From Mycobacterium noviomagense (lineage in GTDB: Bacteria > Actinomycetota > Actinomycetes > Mycobacteriales > Mycobacteriaceae): 64,000 nt of DNA. Where the stretch lies: NCBI RefSeq assembly GCF_010731635.1, contig NZ_AP022583.1, forward strand, positions 2,790,001 through 2,854,000, in the 5' to 3' direction. The notes below the pieces were generated by a model. It did no database searches and was not told the DNA's origin. It was given only the letters and a program-made list of their open reading frames with translations. The position numbers and the translations under genes were made by a program. This document shows, one piece after another, positions 19,831 to 31,212 of this stretch. Numbering within the stretch: the first letter of the stretch is position 1; each line of letters begins with the position of its first letter.

Positions 19831-20487
19831 ATGCGACGGCTGAAACTATGGCTGGCTGCTGTGTGGCGCTGGGTTAGCAGCGCGCCGTTGACCTATGCCT
19901 GGCTGACCGTATTACTCGTCACCACCATTATTGCGCACCATCTCACCAGGCGGCAGTTGCACTCGGAGCTCGTGCACGGCTCGACCAACCTCTACCACTT
20001 GGCCCGGGATCCGCTGGACGTGTTGTTCACCAGCCTGCTGTGGATTGACGGCCGCTACTGGACACCGTATTTGGTGCTTTTCACCTTGTTTGTCGCGCCG
20101 GCTGAGCGGTGGCTTGGTCAGTTGCGTTGGCTCACTGTAGGCTTGACCGCACACATCGGCGCGACGTACATCAGCGAGGGCCTGCTATACCTGGCGATCC
20201 AGCACCACCTGGAGCCGGAGAAGCTCGTCTACGCCCGCGATATCGGGGTCAGCTACTTCATGGTCGGCGTGATGGCGGTGCTGACCTATCACATCGCTAA
20301 GCCCTGGCGCTGGGGTTATCTGGTGATACTGATCGCCGTCTTCACCGTCCCGCTGATCCTGCACGTAAACTTCACTGCCGTCGGGCATTTCGCTGCGATC
20401 TTTATCGGCCTCTGCTTCTACCCGATGGCCCGAGGTCGCGGCCGCCCAGCGGTCGCCCCGGTGAAGCTCAAGGGTGTCGGCACGTGA
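19831..20487 (+). CDS. Rhomboid-like membrane protein, copy 1
   Basis: 218-aa protein with about six hydrophobic segments. It resembles actinobacterial rhomboid-like proteins: a putative GxSx site reads GVSY (Ser141) in one membrane segment and a later segment carries GHFAAIFIG (His186), the arrangement of a Ser-His intramembrane protease dyad. Activity is an inference. The start is ATG 19831. It probably corresponds to M. tuberculosis Rv3434c/Rv3435c-region membrane proteins. A close paralogue sits at 23293. Its last 20 bp overlap the convergent SDR gene. Confidence 0.75.
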   Translation: MRRLKLWLAAVWRWVSSAPLTYAWLTVLLVTTIIAHHLTRRQLHSELVHGSTNLYHLARDPLDVLFTSLLWIDGRYWTPYLVLFTLFVAPAERWLGQLRWLTVGLTAHIGATYISEGLLYLAIQHHLEPEKLVYARDIGVSYFMVGVMAVLTYHIAKPWRWGYLVILIAVFTVPLILHVNFTAVGHFAAIFIGLCFYPMARGRGRPAVAPVKLKGVGT

Positions 20488-21205
20488 CGCCGCCGTCGAC
20501 GACAAGGTGGGTGCCGGTGATGAAGGACGCCCGCGGCGACATCAGAAAGGCCACCGCCTGCGCGACCTCGGCGGGCTCACCGATGCGGCCCAGCGGCGCC
20601 GCCCGAACGAAACCGGCTCGGACTTCCTCGACGTCGAGCGCGATCTGCAGCATCGGGGTGTGGATGAACCCGGGACACACCGCGTTGACGCGGATTCCGG
20701 CGGGGCCCAGCTGCGCGGCCATTGAGCGGGTCAACCCGAGCAGGCCGGCCTTCGACGCGCAGTAGGCGGGGATAAACGGGTTGGCGGTCAGCCCTTCGAT
20801 GCTGGAGATGCCGACGACCGCTGGTGAACGGCCGGCGCGCGCAGATGCCTCCAGATGCGGCAGCATGAGCTGGACCAGCATCGCCTGTGCGCGCAGGTTG
20901 ACGTCGAGGATGGCGTCCCAGGATTCGCCGGTGTAGGCGCCGACGGGTTCGGCGAGCACACGCCCAGCGGCGTGCACCAGGCCGTCGAGACCGTCGAGCG
21001 CGGTGGCGGCAGCGGCGACGGCGTCGGCAAGCGCTGCGTCGTCGCAGACGTCGACGACCGCGCCCGGCATCCCGATGTCGTCAGCCACTTGCTGCACGGC
21101 GTTGGCGATGTCCCACAAGACAACTCGTCGACCGTCGCCGACCAGTGCCTCGGCGCACGCCCGGCCGATACCGGATGCGGCTCCGGTGACGACCACTCCG
21201 CTCAT
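20468..21205 (-). CDS. Short-chain dehydrogenase/reductase
   Basis: Classical SDR of 245 aa. It has the nucleotide-binding TGAASGIG (about 8-15), HAAGR in place of NNAG, and the catalytic Ser of GISSIEG followed by Tyr-x-x-x-Lys (YCASK). It ends in the usual VDGG segment. The Asp of VVLWD at the end of strand 2 suggests NAD(H) preference. The start ATG at 21205 overlaps the stop of the upstream monooxygenase (ATGA), so the pair forms an operon; together they could oxidise an alcohol and convert a ketone, an inference from context. Confidence 0.88.
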   Translation of the reverse strand: MSGVVVTGAASGIGRACAEALVGDGRRVVLWDIANAVQQVADDIGMPGAVVDVCDDAALADAVAAAATALDGLDGLVHAAGRVLAEPVGAYTGESWDAILDVNLRAQAMLVQLMLPHLEASARAGRSPAVVGISSIEGLTANPFIPAYCASKAGLLGLTRSMAAQLGPAGIRVNAVCPGFIHTPMLQIALDVEEVRAGFVRAAPLGRIGEPAEVAQAVAFLMSPRASFITGTHLVVDGGVTCRHP

Positions 21206-23136
21206 GGCACCCTTTCCCGCGTCAAGAACTGTGACCAATCGGGTTCTCGTACCACCGCCCAGTATTCGTTGAGCCGCCACGGGCTAACGGTGTGGATTTC
21301 GCCGTCGGGGTTTTTGAAGTAAGAGTGCTTGACCAATGGATGTGACCACACCATCTTCTTGATCTCGGCTTGGGTCCGTCGATGCCAGTCGGCGGCAGCC
21401 TGGGCAGTCGGTTCGACGGAATGCAGGCCGTTCTCGGCCAAGTGCGCCAAACAGCTATTGATATAGCGCATCTGCAATTCGGAGTTGAAGATCAGGCTCC
21501 CGCCGTGCGCGAGATGGGCGCCCGGACCGTAGAGCATGAAGAAGTTAGGGAAGCCCGGAACGGTGATGCCGAGGTAGGCGTAGGGGCGCTGTCCCCATAG
21601 GCTGCGCAGGTTCACGCCGTTGCGCCCGGTGATCGCCAACGGCCACAACACGTCGGTGTGCCGAAACCCGGTGGCATAGATGATGACATCCACGTCGTGA
21701 GTGACGCCGTCGATGGTCACGACACCACTTTCAGTAATGCGCTGAATACCGGCACGCACCAGTTCGACGTTGTCTCGCCGCAGGGTGTTCAGCCAACTAC
21801 CGTTGTCCTGCAGTGTGCGTTTGCCGGTGGCCGGATAATCCGGCAACACCTTGGCCAGCAGATCCTCGTCGTCCCCAACCTGATTGGTGATCCAGTCGGT
21901 GAACATCAGCCGGGCGGCGGCATTGATCTCGCTGACCGCATAGTCCTGATTCGGGTAGTTCGGGTCGAGCCGCGCGGCGTCGAGACCTTTATCGGCGCCC
22001 GGCCACATCACCAGGAACCGGTACCAGCGACCGTAGAAGGGGAGATGATCCATCGCCCACCGCACCCCGTCGCCGACGGACTCGTGATACATCGCGTTCG
22101 GGAACATCCACTGCGCGGTGCGCTGGAAGACGGTGAGGTGTTCGACGGCGTCGGCGATGGCCGGGGCGATCTGAAAACCGCTTGCGCCCGCGCCGATCAG
22201 CGCCACCCGCTTGCCGGTCAGGTCGACGGAATGGTCCCAGGCCGCGGAATGAAAGGACGGCCCCGCGAAGCTGTCTGCACCGTCGAAGTCCGGTAGGTAG
22301 GGCCGGTTCAGCTGCCCGACGGCGGTGATCACGGCACGGGCCCGCATAGTGGTGATGTTGCCGTCGTGCGATCGTGCGCTGACCGTCCAGACGCCGTCGT
22401 CGTCGTTCCAGTCCGCCGCAAGCACCTCGGTCTGCCAGCGCACGTGCTCGCCGATACCGTATTTACTCATGACCGCGGTGAAATACGCTCGGAGCTCGGG
22501 CTGTTCGGCAAAGAAGTGCGTCCAGTCGTTGCTGGGCTCGAAGCTGTAGCAGTAGAAGTGGTTGGCGACGTCGACACGCGCACCGGGATAGGTGTTCTCC
22601 CACCAGGTTCCGCCCGGTCCGGGGTTCTTCTCCAGAATAGTGAACGGAATGTTGGCCTGCTTCAACCGGATCCCGGCCAGGATCCCTGACTCGCCGCAGC
22701 CGATGACGATCACCGGAACCCCCGCGGCCTGCTCCGGTTTGAGCGGCGCCGGGCGACGCGGATCGACGCCGTCGAAGTCGAGCTCCTCGAACAGCAGCGG
22801 CAGGTAGTCGGCGGGCACCGTCTCGCAGACGGCCCAGTCCATCATTTCCTTGATCAGTTCGCGGGGCAGCGGCGCGGGTTCGGGGCAGCCACGGTCGCGG
22901 TAGTCGGTGATCACCGGCAGCGCAGCTGCGCGGGCGCGAGCCTTATCGTCCTCCGACATGAAGCCCTGGACCTCGTTGAGGAAAATCCCGGCCGGCTTGA
23001 ATTCGCGGATGAACCGTGGGTCACCGGTGATATGGACCAGCGAGAGCAGCAGCGTCGGGATGCTGACCTGCTCTAGGGCGGCGGCGATCTCGGCGGTGGG
23101 CGTGGTGAACGGTTGGCCGGCGTAGCGGCTGCGCAT
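21202..23136 (-). CDS. Flavin-containing monooxygenase, Baeyer-Villiger type
   Basis: FAD/NADPH-dependent monooxygenase of 644 aa. Two Rossmann motifs are visible: [10 protein letters not shown] and [10 protein letters not shown]. Between them lies [13 protein letters not shown], matching the Baeyer-Villiger fingerprint FxGxxxHxxxW. The ~120-residue N-terminal extension is found in a subgroup of actinobacterial enzymes. Substrate unknown. The ATG at 23136 is preferred over the TTG immediately before it. It is the first gene of the operon with the SDR and is flanked by the two rhomboid-like genes. Confidence 0.9.
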   Translation of the reverse strand: MRSRYAGQPFTTPTAEIAAALEQVSIPTLLLSLVHITGDPRFIREFKPAGIFLNEVQGFMSEDDKARARAAALPVITDYRDRGCPEPAPLPRELIKEMMDWAVCETVPADYLPLLFEELDFDGVDPRRPAPLKPEQAAGVPVIVIGCGESGILAGIRLKQANIPFTILEKNPGPGGTWWENTYPGARVDVANHFYCYSFEPSNDWTHFFAEQPELRAYFTAVMSKYGIGEHVRWQTEVLAADWNDDDGVWTVSARSHDGNITTMRARAVITAVGQLNRPYLPDFDGADSFAGPSFHSAAWDHSVDLTGKRVALIGAGASGFQIAPAIADAVEHLTVFQRTAQWMFPNAMYHESVGDGVRWAMDHLPFYGRWYRFLVMWPGADKGLDAARLDPNYPNQDYAVSEINAAARLMFTDWITNQVGDDEDLLAKVLPDYPATGKRTLQDNGSWLNTLRRDNVELVRAGIQRITESGVVTIDGVTHDVDVIIYATGFRHTDVLWPLAITGRNGVNLRSLWGQRPYAYLGITVPGFPNFFMLYGPGAHLAHGGSLIFNSELQMRYINSCLAHLAENGLHSVEPTAQAAADWHRRTQAEIKKMVWSHPLVKHSYFKNPDGEIHTVSPWRLNEYWAVVREPDWSQFLTRERVP

Positions 23137-23292
23137 CAAGCCCGATCCTTCCCGTCGATTACGCTACTCAGAGTTTCGGAATAGGTCGATACGATACGCG
23201 GGACGTCATCACTGATCAAGGACCTACCTTGGGACGGATACGTAGACACAGAGGCGGAGAAGGGTGAGACGAACGAGATCACCGGCATCGCC

Positions 23293-23958
23293 GTGAAGAC
23301 GTGGCCGGCCGCCGCATGGCGGTTCATCCGTAGCGCGCCGCTGACGTATCTGTGGCTCGCGGTGTTGCTGATCACCACGATCATCCAGCATCAGCTCAGC
23401 CGCCACGAGTTGCATACATTGCTCGTGCACCGCTCCACAAACATTGCGCATCTGAGCACCGACCCGCTCTACGTGTTGTTCGCCAGCTTGTTCTGGATCG
23501 ACGGCGGAAAGTGGTTACCGTGCCTGGTGCTGTTCAGCTTGTTCGTCGCGCCGGCCGAGCGGTGGCTAGGCCAGATACATTGGCTTGCAGTGGGACTCAC
23601 CGCGCATGTCGTCGCGACGTATGTCAGCGAGGGCTTGTTGTATCTGGCAATCGAGCGTCACCTGGAGCCGGAACGAATGGTGCACGTCCGCGACGTCGGG
23701 GTCAGCTACTTCATGGTCGGCGTGATGGCGGTGCTCACCTACCACATCGCCCCGCCCTGGCAGTGGTGCTACCTGGCCGCGGTGGTGGTCTACTACGGCG
23801 CCGGATTCGTCGCCAACCCCGACTTCACCGGGATCGGCCACTGCTCGGCGATCGCCATCGGTCTGTGCTGCTACCCGCTGACCCGACGCCGCGACGCCCC
23901 GCTGTTGAATCCGGCACGGTGGTTCGCGGGCCGGGCGGCTATCCGCGGGTCGCGGTGA
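23293..23958 (+). CDS. Rhomboid-like membrane protein, copy 2
   Basis: 221-aa paralogue of the protein at 19831, alignable over nearly the whole length and identical at most positions through the central [12 protein letters not shown] and [16 protein letters not shown] stretches. It keeps the putative GxSx serine (Ser138) and the GH histidine (His183, GHCSAIAIG). The start is a GTG at 23293. The tail overlaps the convergent methyltransferase gene by 20 bp, as copy 1 overlaps the SDR by 20 bp. Confidence 0.75.
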   Translation: MKTWPAAAWRFIRSAPLTYLWLAVLLITTIIQHQLSRHELHTLLVHRSTNIAHLSTDPLYVLFASLFWIDGGKWLPCLVLFSLFVAPAERWLGQIHWLAVGLTAHVVATYVSEGLLYLAIERHLEPERMVHVRDVGVSYFMVGVMAVLTYHIAPPWQWCYLAAVVVYYGAGFVANPDFTGIGHCSAIAIGLCCYPLTRRRDAPLLNPARWFAGRAAIRGSR

Positions 23959-24865
23959 CGTAGGCCAGCGACCCGACCGTTGCCTGCTCCTCTTCGTCAG
24001 CGGTGTGCACCGAAAAACCATGAGCGACAAACAGATCAGCGGCCCGGGTAGCCGTCGCGTCCCAGCCATGGGAATTGAGGTAATCCACCACGTCCTGCCG
24101 CTCACCGGGATACCAGAGATCGGTCATCTCGACGTCGAAGCCATTCTCTTGCCAACGGTCGGTAACCTGCCGCATCCGATCCACAATCGTCGGCACATCC
24201 TGCGCGGCGTTGGCCATGTTCTCGGTGGCCAGCCGGCTGTGCGCGGCGCTGAGCGCAGTGATGTTGTCCAGCAGGCGATCCTGGGCGTCGGGCGGCAAAA
24301 ACGGCAGCACGCCCTCGGCGCTCCACGCGGCCGGTTGAGTGGGGTCGAAACCGGCGCCTTTCAGTGCGGTCGCCCAGTCATGGCGCAGATCGACGGCTAC
24401 CGCGCGGCGGTCGGCGGTCGGAGTAGCGCCGAGGTCCGCCATCGTCTCGGTCTTGAAGTCAAGAACCCTCGGCTGGTCAATCTCGTACACGGTGGTTCCG
24501 GCCGGCCACGGCAACCGGTAGGCGCGGGCATCCAGCCCGGACGCCAAGATGACCGCCTGACGGATACCGCGCGCGGCGGCGTCGATGAAGAAGTCGTCGA
24601 AGAATCGGGTGCGGACGGCCATCATCTGGCTCATCCGCTGCATTCCCCACTCGCCGTTGTCGTCGACTTCCGTCGGATCCAGTTCGCCGCTGGCCAGCCG
24701 GGTGAAGAAATCCACTCCGACCGCGCGCACCAACTGCTCCGCGAACGGGTCATCAATCAACGGGTTGGGGCCCCGGCTGGCCAAGGCGCGGCCCACCGCG
24801 ACTCCGGTTGCCGTGGCGCCCACGCTGGTGGCGAGATCCCAAGTGTCGTTGTCCGTTCGTGGCAT
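23939..24865 (-). CDS. Class I SAM-dependent methyltransferase, leucine carboxyl methyltransferase family
   Basis: 308-aa protein of the large mycobacterial family (PF04072-type, often annotated putative S-adenosyl-L-methionine-dependent methyltransferase). Recognisable blocks are [37 protein letters not shown], the SAM-binding [16 protein letters not shown] and [12 protein letters not shown]. Substrate unknown; mycobacteria carry many paralogues. It is divergent from nnr, about 118 bp away, and overlaps the 3' end of rhomboid-like copy 2. Confidence 0.9.
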   Translation of the reverse strand: MPRTDNDTWDLATSVGATATGVAVGRALASRGPNPLIDDPFAEQLVRAVGVDFFTRLASGELDPTEVDDNGEWGMQRMSQMMAVRTRFFDDFFIDAAARGIRQAVILASGLDARAYRLPWPAGTTVYEIDQPRVLDFKTETMADLGATPTADRRAVAVDLRHDWATALKGAGFDPTQPAAWSAEGVLPFLPPDAQDRLLDNITALSAAHSRLATENMANAAQDVPTIVDRMRQVTDRWQENGFDVEMTDLWYPGERQDVVDYLNSHGWDATATRAADLFVAHGFSVHTADEEEQATVGSLAYVTATRG

Positions 24866-24983
24866 GTCCGCTCCTTACGAGTGGTGCTTAGCTCATTTAA
24901 CTGTGTCGAACGCGACTGTACGCCTCGGGATTGAACGCGCAAGCTGGCCGCGGCTCACGGCATGGCATGGAATCCTGACTGTG

Positions 24984-26405
24984 ATGCGGCACTACTACTC
25001 CGTCGAGACAATCCGCGAGGCCGAAGCGCCGCTGCTGGCCAGCCTGCCCGACGGTGCACTGATGCGACGCGCGGCGTTCGGACTGGCCACCGCGATCGTC
25101 CGCGAGCTGACCACACGCACCGGCGGAGTTGCCGGCCGTCGGGTGTGCGCGGTGGTCGGCTCCGGCGACAACGGCGGTGACGCGCTGTGGGCGGCGACCT
25201 TTCTGCGCCGCCGCGGCGCCGCCGCCGACGCGGTGTTGCTCAATCCCGAGCGCACCCACCGCAAGGGGCTGGTGGCGTTCACGAAAGCGGGCGGTCGCGT
25301 CGTCGACAGTGTCGGGCCGACAACGGATCTGGTCATCGACGGGGTGGTGGGCATTTCCGGCAAGGGCGCGCTGCGTCCGGCGGCCGCGGACGTGTTCGCC
25401 GCCGTCGACGCCGCCGGAATCCCGGTCGTGGCCGTCGACATCCCCAGCGGCATCGACGCGCACACCGGCGCCGTCGCCGGCCCGGCCGTGCACGCCGCAC
25501 TGACCGTCACCTTCGGCGGACTCAAACCCGTGCACGCGCTCGGTGACTGCGGCCGCGTCCGGTTGGTCGACATCGGGCTCGACCTGCCCGACGCCGATGT
25601 ACTCGGTTTCGAGGCCGCCGACGTCAAGGCGCGTTGGCCGATGCCCGGACCCCACGACGACAAGTACACCCAGGGAGTGACGGGCATCCTGGCGGGCTCG
25701 TCGACGTATCCCGGCGCTGCCGTGCTGTGTACGGGGGCCGCGGTCGCGGCAACCTCCGGCATGGTGCGCTACGCCGGCAGTGCACATCACGAGGTGCTCG
25801 CCCATTGGCCCGAAGTGATCGCATCGCCCACCCCCGCCTCGGCCGGGCGGGTGCAGTCCTGGGTGGTGGGACCGGGCCTGGGAACCGAGGAAACCGGAGC
25901 CGCCGCGCTGTGGTTCGCGTTGGACACCGATCTGCCGGTGATCGTCGACGCCGACGGGCTGACGCTGCTCGCAGCCCACCCCGACCTCGTCGCAGGCCGC
26001 GACGCACCGACGGTGCTCACCCCGCACGCCGGCGAATTCGCGCGCCTGGCCGGTGCCCCCCCGGGCGAGGACCGTATCGCCGCCACCCGCAAGCTCGCAG
26101 ACGCATTCGGCGCCACCGTGCTGCTCAAGGGCAACGTCACCGTCATCGCCGAACCCGGCGGCGCGGTCTACCTGAACCCGGCCGGGCAATCCTGGGCGGC
26201 CACCGCCGGATCCGGTGACGTGTTGTCGGGCATGATCGGCGCGCTGCTGGCCGCGGGACTTCCCGCAGGCGACGCGGCCGCAGCCGCGGCATTCGTGCAC
26301 GCCCGCGCGGCGAACCTGTCGGCCGCCGACCCGGGCCCGGGGTACGCGCCCACGTCAGCGTCGCGAATCATCCCGCACATCCGAAGCGCCCTCGCCAGCC
26401 TGTAG
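24984..26405 (+). CDS. nnr: Bifunctional NAD(P)H-hydrate epimerase / ADP-dependent dehydratase
   Basis: Repairs hydrated NADH/NADPH. The 473-aa product (same length as I recall for Rv3433c) fuses an N-terminal YjeF epimerase domain (about 1-210, with VVGSGDNGGDAL) to a C-terminal ribokinase-like dehydratase domain (about 225-470, with VVGPGLG, VDADGL and the catalytic-Asp loop AGSGDVLSGMIGALLA). The frame is open far upstream over the methyltransferase gene, but similarity starts at ATG 24984; an adjacent GTG at 24981 is the only close alternative. gadB follows after 20 bp. Confidence 0.95.
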   Translation: MRHYYSVETIREAEAPLLASLPDGALMRRAAFGLATAIVRELTTRTGGVAGRRVCAVVGSGDNGGDALWAATFLRRRGAAADAVLLNPERTHRKGLVAFTKAGGRVVDSVGPTTDLVIDGVVGISGKGALRPAAADVFAAVDAAGIPVVAVDIPSGIDAHTGAVAGPAVHAALTVTFGGLKPVHALGDCGRVRLVDIGLDLPDADVLGFEAADVKARWPMPGPHDDKYTQGVTGILAGSSTYPGAAVLCTGAAVAATSGMVRYAGSAHHEVLAHWPEVIASPTPASAGRVQSWVVGPGLGTEETGAAALWFALDTDLPVIVDADGLTLLAAHPDLVAGRDAPTVLTPHAGEFARLAGAPPGEDRIAATRKLADAFGATVLLKGNVTVIAEPGGAVYLNPAGQSWAATAGSGDVLSGMIGALLAAGLPAGDAAAAAAFVHARAANLSAADPGPGYAPTSASRIIPHIRSALASL

Positions 26406-26425
26406 CGCCCGAGAAAGGATCCGTC

Positions 26426-27808
26426 GTGCCGCACCATCCGTCCGTCCCTGCCCACTCCATCGCCCCCGCCTACACCGGCCGCTTGTTCACCGCGCCGATA
26501 CCGGCGCTGCGGCTGCCCGAGGAATCGATGGACCCGGAGGCGGCCTACCGGTTCATCCACGACGAGCTGATGCTCGACGGCAGCTCGCGGCTGAACCTGG
26601 CCACCTTCGTCACGACCTGGATGGATCCGGAGGCCGAGACGCTTATGGCCGAGGCTTTCGACAAGAACATGATCGACAAGGACGAATACCCGGCGACCGC
26701 GGCCATCGAGCAGCGCTGCGTCTGCATGGTGGCCGACTTGTTCCACGCCGAGGGCTTGCGCGACGACGACCCGCACAGCGCGATCGGGGTATCGACCATC
26801 GGGTCGTCCGAGGCGGTGATGCTGGGCGGGCTGGCGCTGAAGTGGCGATGGCGCCAGCGCGTCGGCGCCGACTGGAAGCAGCGCACCCCCAACCTGGTGA
26901 TGGGCTCCAACGTCCAGGTGGTGTGGGAGAAGTTCTGCCGCTACTTCGACGTCGAACCCCGCTACCTGCCCATGGAGGAGGGCCGCTACGTCATCACCCC
27001 CGAACAGGTCGTGGAGGCGGTCGACGAGAACACCATCGGGGTGGTGGCCATCCTGGGCACCACCTACACCGGGGAGCTCGAACCCGTCGCCGAGATCTGC
27101 GCGGCGCTGGACCGGTTGGCTGCCGGTGGCGGTGTGGACGTCCCCGTGCACGTCGACGCGGCCAGCGGCGGCTTCGTGGTGCCGTTCCTGCACCCAGATC
27201 TGGTGTGGGATTTCCGGCTGCCGCGGGTGGTGTCGATCAACGTCAGCGGCCACAAGTACGGCCTAACCTATCCCGGCATCGGGTTCGTGGTGTGGCGCAA
27301 CCGCGAGCACCTGCCCGAGGACCTCGTCTTTCGCGTCAACTACCTCGGCGGTGACATGCCGACCTTTACGCTGAACTTCTCGCGGCCGGGCAACCAGGTC
27401 GTCGGGCAGTACTACAACTTCTTGCGGCTGGGTCGCGAAGGCTACACCCAGGTGATGCAGTCGCTGTCACAGACGGCGCGCTGGCTGGCAGCGCAGCTGG
27501 ACGCGGGCGAACACTTCGAGCTGATCTCCGACGGGTCGGCCATCCCGGTGCTCGCCTTCCGGCTAGCCGGCGACCGCGGCTACACCGAGTTCGACGTCTC
27601 GCACGAGCTGCGAACCTTCGGCTGGCAGGTGCCCGCCTACACCATGCCGGACAACGCCACCGACATGTCTGTCCTGCGCATTGTGGTGCGAGAAGGGCTC
27701 TCCGCGGACCTGGCGCGGGCGCTGCACGACGACACCGTGACCGCGCTGGCCACACTGGACAAACTCAAACCGGGCGGGCACTTCGACGAGCAGCACTTCG
27801 CGCACTGA
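26426..27808 (+). CDS. gadB: Glutamate decarboxylase
   Basis: PLP-dependent decarboxylation of glutamate to GABA, with a possible role in acid resistance. The 460-aa protein is full length. Features: [20 protein letters not shown], the PLP-stacking [10 protein letters not shown], and the Schiff-base lysine Lys277 in SGHKYG. The start is a GTG at 26426 after a GAGAAAGGA ribosome site. It follows nnr in a probable operon and precedes alr by 34 bp. Confidence 0.95.
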   Translation: MPHHPSVPAHSIAPAYTGRLFTAPIPALRLPEESMDPEAAYRFIHDELMLDGSSRLNLATFVTTWMDPEAETLMAEAFDKNMIDKDEYPATAAIEQRCVCMVADLFHAEGLRDDDPHSAIGVSTIGSSEAVMLGGLALKWRWRQRVGADWKQRTPNLVMGSNVQVVWEKFCRYFDVEPRYLPMEEGRYVITPEQVVEAVDENTIGVVAILGTTYTGELEPVAEICAALDRLAAGGGVDVPVHVDAASGGFVVPFLHPDLVWDFRLPRVVSINVSGHKYGLTYPGIGFVVWRNREHLPEDLVFRVNYLGGDMPTFTLNFSRPGNQVVGQYYNFLRLGREGYTQVMQSLSQTARWLAAQLDAGEHFELISDGSAIPVLAFRLAGDRGYTEFDVSHELRTFGWQVPAYTMPDNATDMSVLRIVVREGLSADLARALHDDTVTALATLDKLKPGGHFDEQHFAH

Positions 27809-27842
27809 CCGCCCGGCACACGGGTCTGGGACAATCGAGACG

Positions 27843-29012
27843 ATGCAGACGACTCCCTTGGTCCCGAAGTCCGAAGACCTGATCGCCGAGGCCGTGGTGG
27901 ACCTCGAAGCCATCGCCCACAACGTGCGGGTGCTGCGCGAGCACGCCGGACCAGCGCAGGTGATGGCCGTCGTGAAGGCCGACGGATACGGCCACGGCGC
28001 CGCGCGGGCTGCTCGCACCGCGTTGGCGGCCGGGGCGACCGAGCTCGGGGTGGCCACCATCGCCGAGGCGCTCGAACTGCGGGCTGACGGCATCACCGCA
28101 CCGGTGCTGGCGTGGCTGCACCGGCCCGGAACCGACTTCGCCCCGGCGTTGACCGCCGACGTGCAGATCGCGGTGTCCTCGGTGCGCCAGCTCGAGGAAG
28201 TGCTCGACGCGGTGCGCCGGACCGGCCACACGGCGACGCTGACCGTCAAAGTCGACACCGGCTTGAACCGCAACGGCGTCGGCGCGGCGCAATACCCGGC
28301 CATCCTGACCGCGCTGCGCCAAGCCGCCGCTGAGGACGCCATCCACTTGCACGGCATCATGTCGCATCTGGTGTATGCCGACGAGCCCGACCACCCCACC
28401 AATGAACTTCAGTATCAACGGTTTTGCGACATGCTGGCCCAGGCGCACAGCGCCGGTGTGCGGTTCGAGGTAGCCCACCTGGCGAACTCGTCGGCGACGT
28501 TGACCCGCCGGGATTTCGCGTTCGACATCGTGCGGCCCGGGATCGCTGTCTACGGGCTCAGCCCTATCCCCGAGCGTGGTGATATGGGACTAGTTCCCGC
28601 GATGACGGTCAAATGCCCTGTTGCGCTGGTTCGTTCGATCCGCGCCGGCGAGGGCGTGTCCTACGGGCATACATTCATCGCTGACCGCGATACCAATCTG
28701 GCGCTGTTGCCCATCGGTTACGCCGACGGAGTGTTCCGCATGCTGGGCGGGCGCCTCGAGGTGCTGATCAACGGCAAACGGCGGCGCAGCGTCGGGCGGA
28801 TCTGCATGGACCAGTTCGTCGTCGACCTTGGGCCCGGCCAGCTTGACGTCGCCGAGGGCGACGAAGCGATCTTGTTCGGGCCGGGCACCGGCGGCGAACC
28901 CACGGCGCAGGACTGGGCAGATCTGCTCGGCACCATCCACTACGAGGTGGTGACCGGCCCGCGAGGGCGCATCACCCGAACTTACCGCGAGGCCCAAACC
29001 GTTGAGCGGTGA
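27843..29012 (+). CDS. alr: Alanine racemase
   Basis: Interconverts L- and D-alanine for peptidoglycan; cytoplasmic PLP enzyme and the target of D-cycloserine. The 389-aa product has the PLP lysine Lys45 in [10 protein letters not shown], the catalytic tyrosine in SYGHTF and the substrate-entry MDQFVVDLG region. The stop overlaps the start of the next ORF. It begins the cluster leading to the tRNA t6A genes. Confidence 0.96.
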   Translation: MQTTPLVPKSEDLIAEAVVDLEAIAHNVRVLREHAGPAQVMAVVKADGYGHGAARAARTALAAGATELGVATIAEALELRADGITAPVLAWLHRPGTDFAPALTADVQIAVSSVRQLEEVLDAVRRTGHTATLTVKVDTGLNRNGVGAAQYPAILTALRQAAAEDAIHLHGIMSHLVYADEPDHPTNELQYQRFCDMLAQAHSAGVRFEVAHLANSSATLTRRDFAFDIVRPGIAVYGLSPIPERGDMGLVPAMTVKCPVALVRSIRAGEGVSYGHTFIADRDTNLALLPIGYADGVFRMLGGRLEVLINGKRRRSVGRICMDQFVVDLGPGQLDVAEGDEAILFGPGTGGEPTAQDWADLLGTIHYEVVTGPRGRITRTYREAQTVER

Positions 29013-30114
29013 CGACGAAGGCCATGCGCGCAAGGCACAATGGCTAGCCGGAGCGGCGGGACTGGGGGCGGTGAGCACGATCGCCGCGGTGTCGGTGGCT
29101 CGCTCGATGATGCAGCGCGCCGGCATCGACGACCCTTATGCCGGCGAGAATTTCGAGGCGCTGGACAGCGACCGCAGCTACGTGGTGACCACCCCGGACG
29201 GGATTCCGCTGGCGGTGCGCGAGGCAGGGCCGGTGGATGCGCCGCTGACGGTGGTGTTCGCTCACGGCTTCTGCCTACGCATGGCCGCCTTCCATTTTCA
29301 GCGCATGCGGCTCGGCGACGAATGGGGCCCGCAGGTCCGGATGATCTTCTACGACCAGCGCGGCCATGGCCGTTCCGGCGAAGCCCCGCCCGAGTCCTAC
29401 ACGGTGGCCCAACTCGGCAGGGACTTGGAAACCGTGCTGCAGGTGATCGCCCCGCGGGGGCCGGTCGTGCTGGTTGGCCATTCGATGGGGGGCATGACCG
29501 TGTTGTCGCATGCGCGCCAGTACCCGCACTACTACGGCGACCGGATCGTTGGCGCGGCGTTGATTTCCTCGGCGGCCGAAGGGGTTTCCCGATCCTTGTT
29601 GGGGGAGATCCTGAAAAACCCTGCGCTGGAAGCGGTCCGGTTCACTGCCCGCTCGGCGCCCAAGCTGGTGCATCGCGGAAGACGAGCGGCGCGGTCCCTG
29701 ATCAAGCCGATCCTGGTGGCGGCGTCCTACGGCGACGAGAAGATCAGCCCGAGCGTGGTGGCGTTCTCGCAGAAGATGATGTACGGCACACCGGTCACCA
29801 CGATGGTGGAGTTTCTGCACGCCTTGGAAACCTTGGACGAGACCGAGGCGCTGCCGACACTGGCGCAGATCCCGACACTGATCGCGTGCGGCGATCGCGA
29901 CATGCTGACGCCGGCCGAGTATTCCCGCGAGATGGCCGGCGCGCTGCCGGATTCGGAACTGCTCATCGTCGAGGGCGCCGGTCATTTGGTGCAATTGGAA
30001 AAGCCGGAGGTCGTCAACGAAGGGTTGGTCCGACTCGTCAAGCGAGTCAACCCGCCGAGCAGGCTGAAGTCGTTCACTCGGAGGTGGCGTGAGCGAGCCC
30101 GCCGCAATGGTTGA
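29002..30114 (+). CDS. Alpha/beta hydrolase
   Basis: 370-aa protein. Residues about 10-35 form a hydrophobic Ala-rich segment that may anchor it to the membrane. The hydrolase domain has the nucleophile elbow GHSMGG, an acid in GDRDMLTP and the terminal histidine in GAGHLVQLE, so the triad is complete. Substrate unknown. The assigned start is a TTG at 29002, overlapping the alr stop by 11 bp; no better start precedes the conserved region, so the N-terminus is uncertain. It overlaps tsaE by 26 bp. Confidence 0.82.
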   Translation: MSGDDEGHARKAQWLAGAAGLGAVSTIAAVSVARSMMQRAGIDDPYAGENFEALDSDRSYVVTTPDGIPLAVREAGPVDAPLTVVFAHGFCLRMAAFHFQRMRLGDEWGPQVRMIFYDQRGHGRSGEAPPESYTVAQLGRDLETVLQVIAPRGPVVLVGHSMGGMTVLSHARQYPHYYGDRIVGAALISSAAEGVSRSLLGEILKNPALEAVRFTARSAPKLVHRGRRAARSLIKPILVAASYGDEKISPSVVAFSQKMMYGTPVTTMVEFLHALETLDETEALPTLAQIPTLIACGDRDMLTPAEYSREMAGALPDSELLIVEGAGHLVQLEKPEVVNEGLVRLVKRVNPPSRLKSFTRRWRERARRNG

Positions 30115-30571
30115 GCTGGGATCGGGCACCGCGACGCTTGCCAGCGTCGAGGACACTGTCGCGCTGGGTTCGCGACTCGGGCAGCAGTTGCGCGCCGGGG
30201 ACGTGGTGGTGCTCTCGGGCCCGCTCGGTGCCGGGAAAACCGTGCTCGCCAAGGGAATCGCAGCCGCACTGGACGTCGACGGGCCGGTGATATCACCGAC
30301 CTTCGTACTCGCGCGAGTGCACCGCGCCCGGCGCGCTGGCGCTCCGGCGATGATTCACGTCGACATGTACCGGTTACTGGATCACAGCGGCGCCGACCTG
30401 CTGGCTGAGCTCGACTCGCTGGATCTGGACACCGAACTCGACGAGGCGATCGTGGTGGTGGAGTGGGGCGAGGGACTCGCCGAACGCCTATCCGAGCGGC
30501 ACCTCGACATCCGGCTGGAGCGCGTCAGCAACTCCGATGTACGGATCGCGACTTGGCGGTGGGCCGCATGA
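30089..30571 (+). CDS. tsaE: tRNA threonylcarbamoyladenosine biosynthesis ATPase TsaE
   Basis: ATPase of the t6A37 tRNA modification machinery. The 160-aa product has the P-loop GPLGAGKT (about residue 48), the ISPTFVL switch and VEWGE near the C-terminus. GTG start inside the preceding hydrolase gene; its stop overlaps tsaB as ATGA. The run tsaE-tsaB-rimI-tsaD is tightly coupled by 4-bp overlaps. Confidence 0.95.
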   Translation: MSEPAAMVELGSGTATLASVEDTVALGSRLGQQLRAGDVVVLSGPLGAGKTVLAKGIAAALDVDGPVISPTFVLARVHRARRAGAPAMIHVDMYRLLDHSGADLLAELDSLDLDTELDEAIVVVEWGEGLAERLSERHLDIRLERVSNSDVRIATWRWAA

Positions 30572-31212
30572 CCGGCCTGCTGGTGCTGGCCCTCGACACC
30601 GCCACCCCAGCGGTCACCGCGGGCGTCGTGCGGCGCGTTGGTGAGCGGCTCGAGGTGCTGGCTCGTCAGGTCACCGTCGACTCCCGGGCGCACGCCGAAC
30701 GGCTCACCCCGAATGTGCTGGCGGCGTTGGCCGACGCTGGGATCGGCATGACCGACCTCGATGCCGTGGTAGTGGGCTGCGGACCCGGGCCGTTCACCGG
30801 TCTGCGGGTAGGTATGGCGACCGCCGCCGCCTACGGGCATGCGCTGGGCATCCCGGTGCGCGGCGTGTGCAGCCTGGACGCCATCGGCGTACAGACCAGC
30901 GGCGACACGCTGGTGGTCACCGACGCCCGTCGCCGCGAAATCTATTGGGCGCGTTACCGCGACGGTGTTCGCGTCGACGGTCCGGCGGTCAACGCGCCCG
31001 CCGACGTCGACCCGGGTACGGCGCAGGCGGTGGCGGGCTCGCCGGAGCATGCCGCGCTGTTCGACCTGCCGAGGTGTGAGCCGGTGTATCCGACACCGGG
31101 CGGCCTGGTCCGCGCGGTGGCCGACTGGTCGGAACCCCCGGCGCCGCTGCTGCCGTTGTACCTGCGCCGTCCGGATGCCAAAGCACTTGCACCACAGGTG
31201 GTCTCGCGGTGA
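30568..31212 (+). CDS. tsaB: tRNA threonylcarbamoyladenosine biosynthesis protein TsaB
   Basis: Inactive ASKHA-fold partner that pairs with TsaD in the t6A complex. The 214-aa product begins VLALDTATPA and contains GCGPGPFTGLRVGMATA, the signature of TsaB. The start ATG overlaps the tsaE stop and the stop overlaps the rimI GTG. Confidence 0.94.
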   Translation: MTGLLVLALDTATPAVTAGVVRRVGERLEVLARQVTVDSRAHAERLTPNVLAALADAGIGMTDLDAVVVGCGPGPFTGLRVGMATAAAYGHALGIPVRGVCSLDAIGVQTSGDTLVVTDARRREIYWARYRDGVRVDGPAVNAPADVDPGTAQAVAGSPEHAALFDLPRCEPVYPTPGGLVRAVADWSEPPAPLLPLYLRRPDAKALAPQVVSR

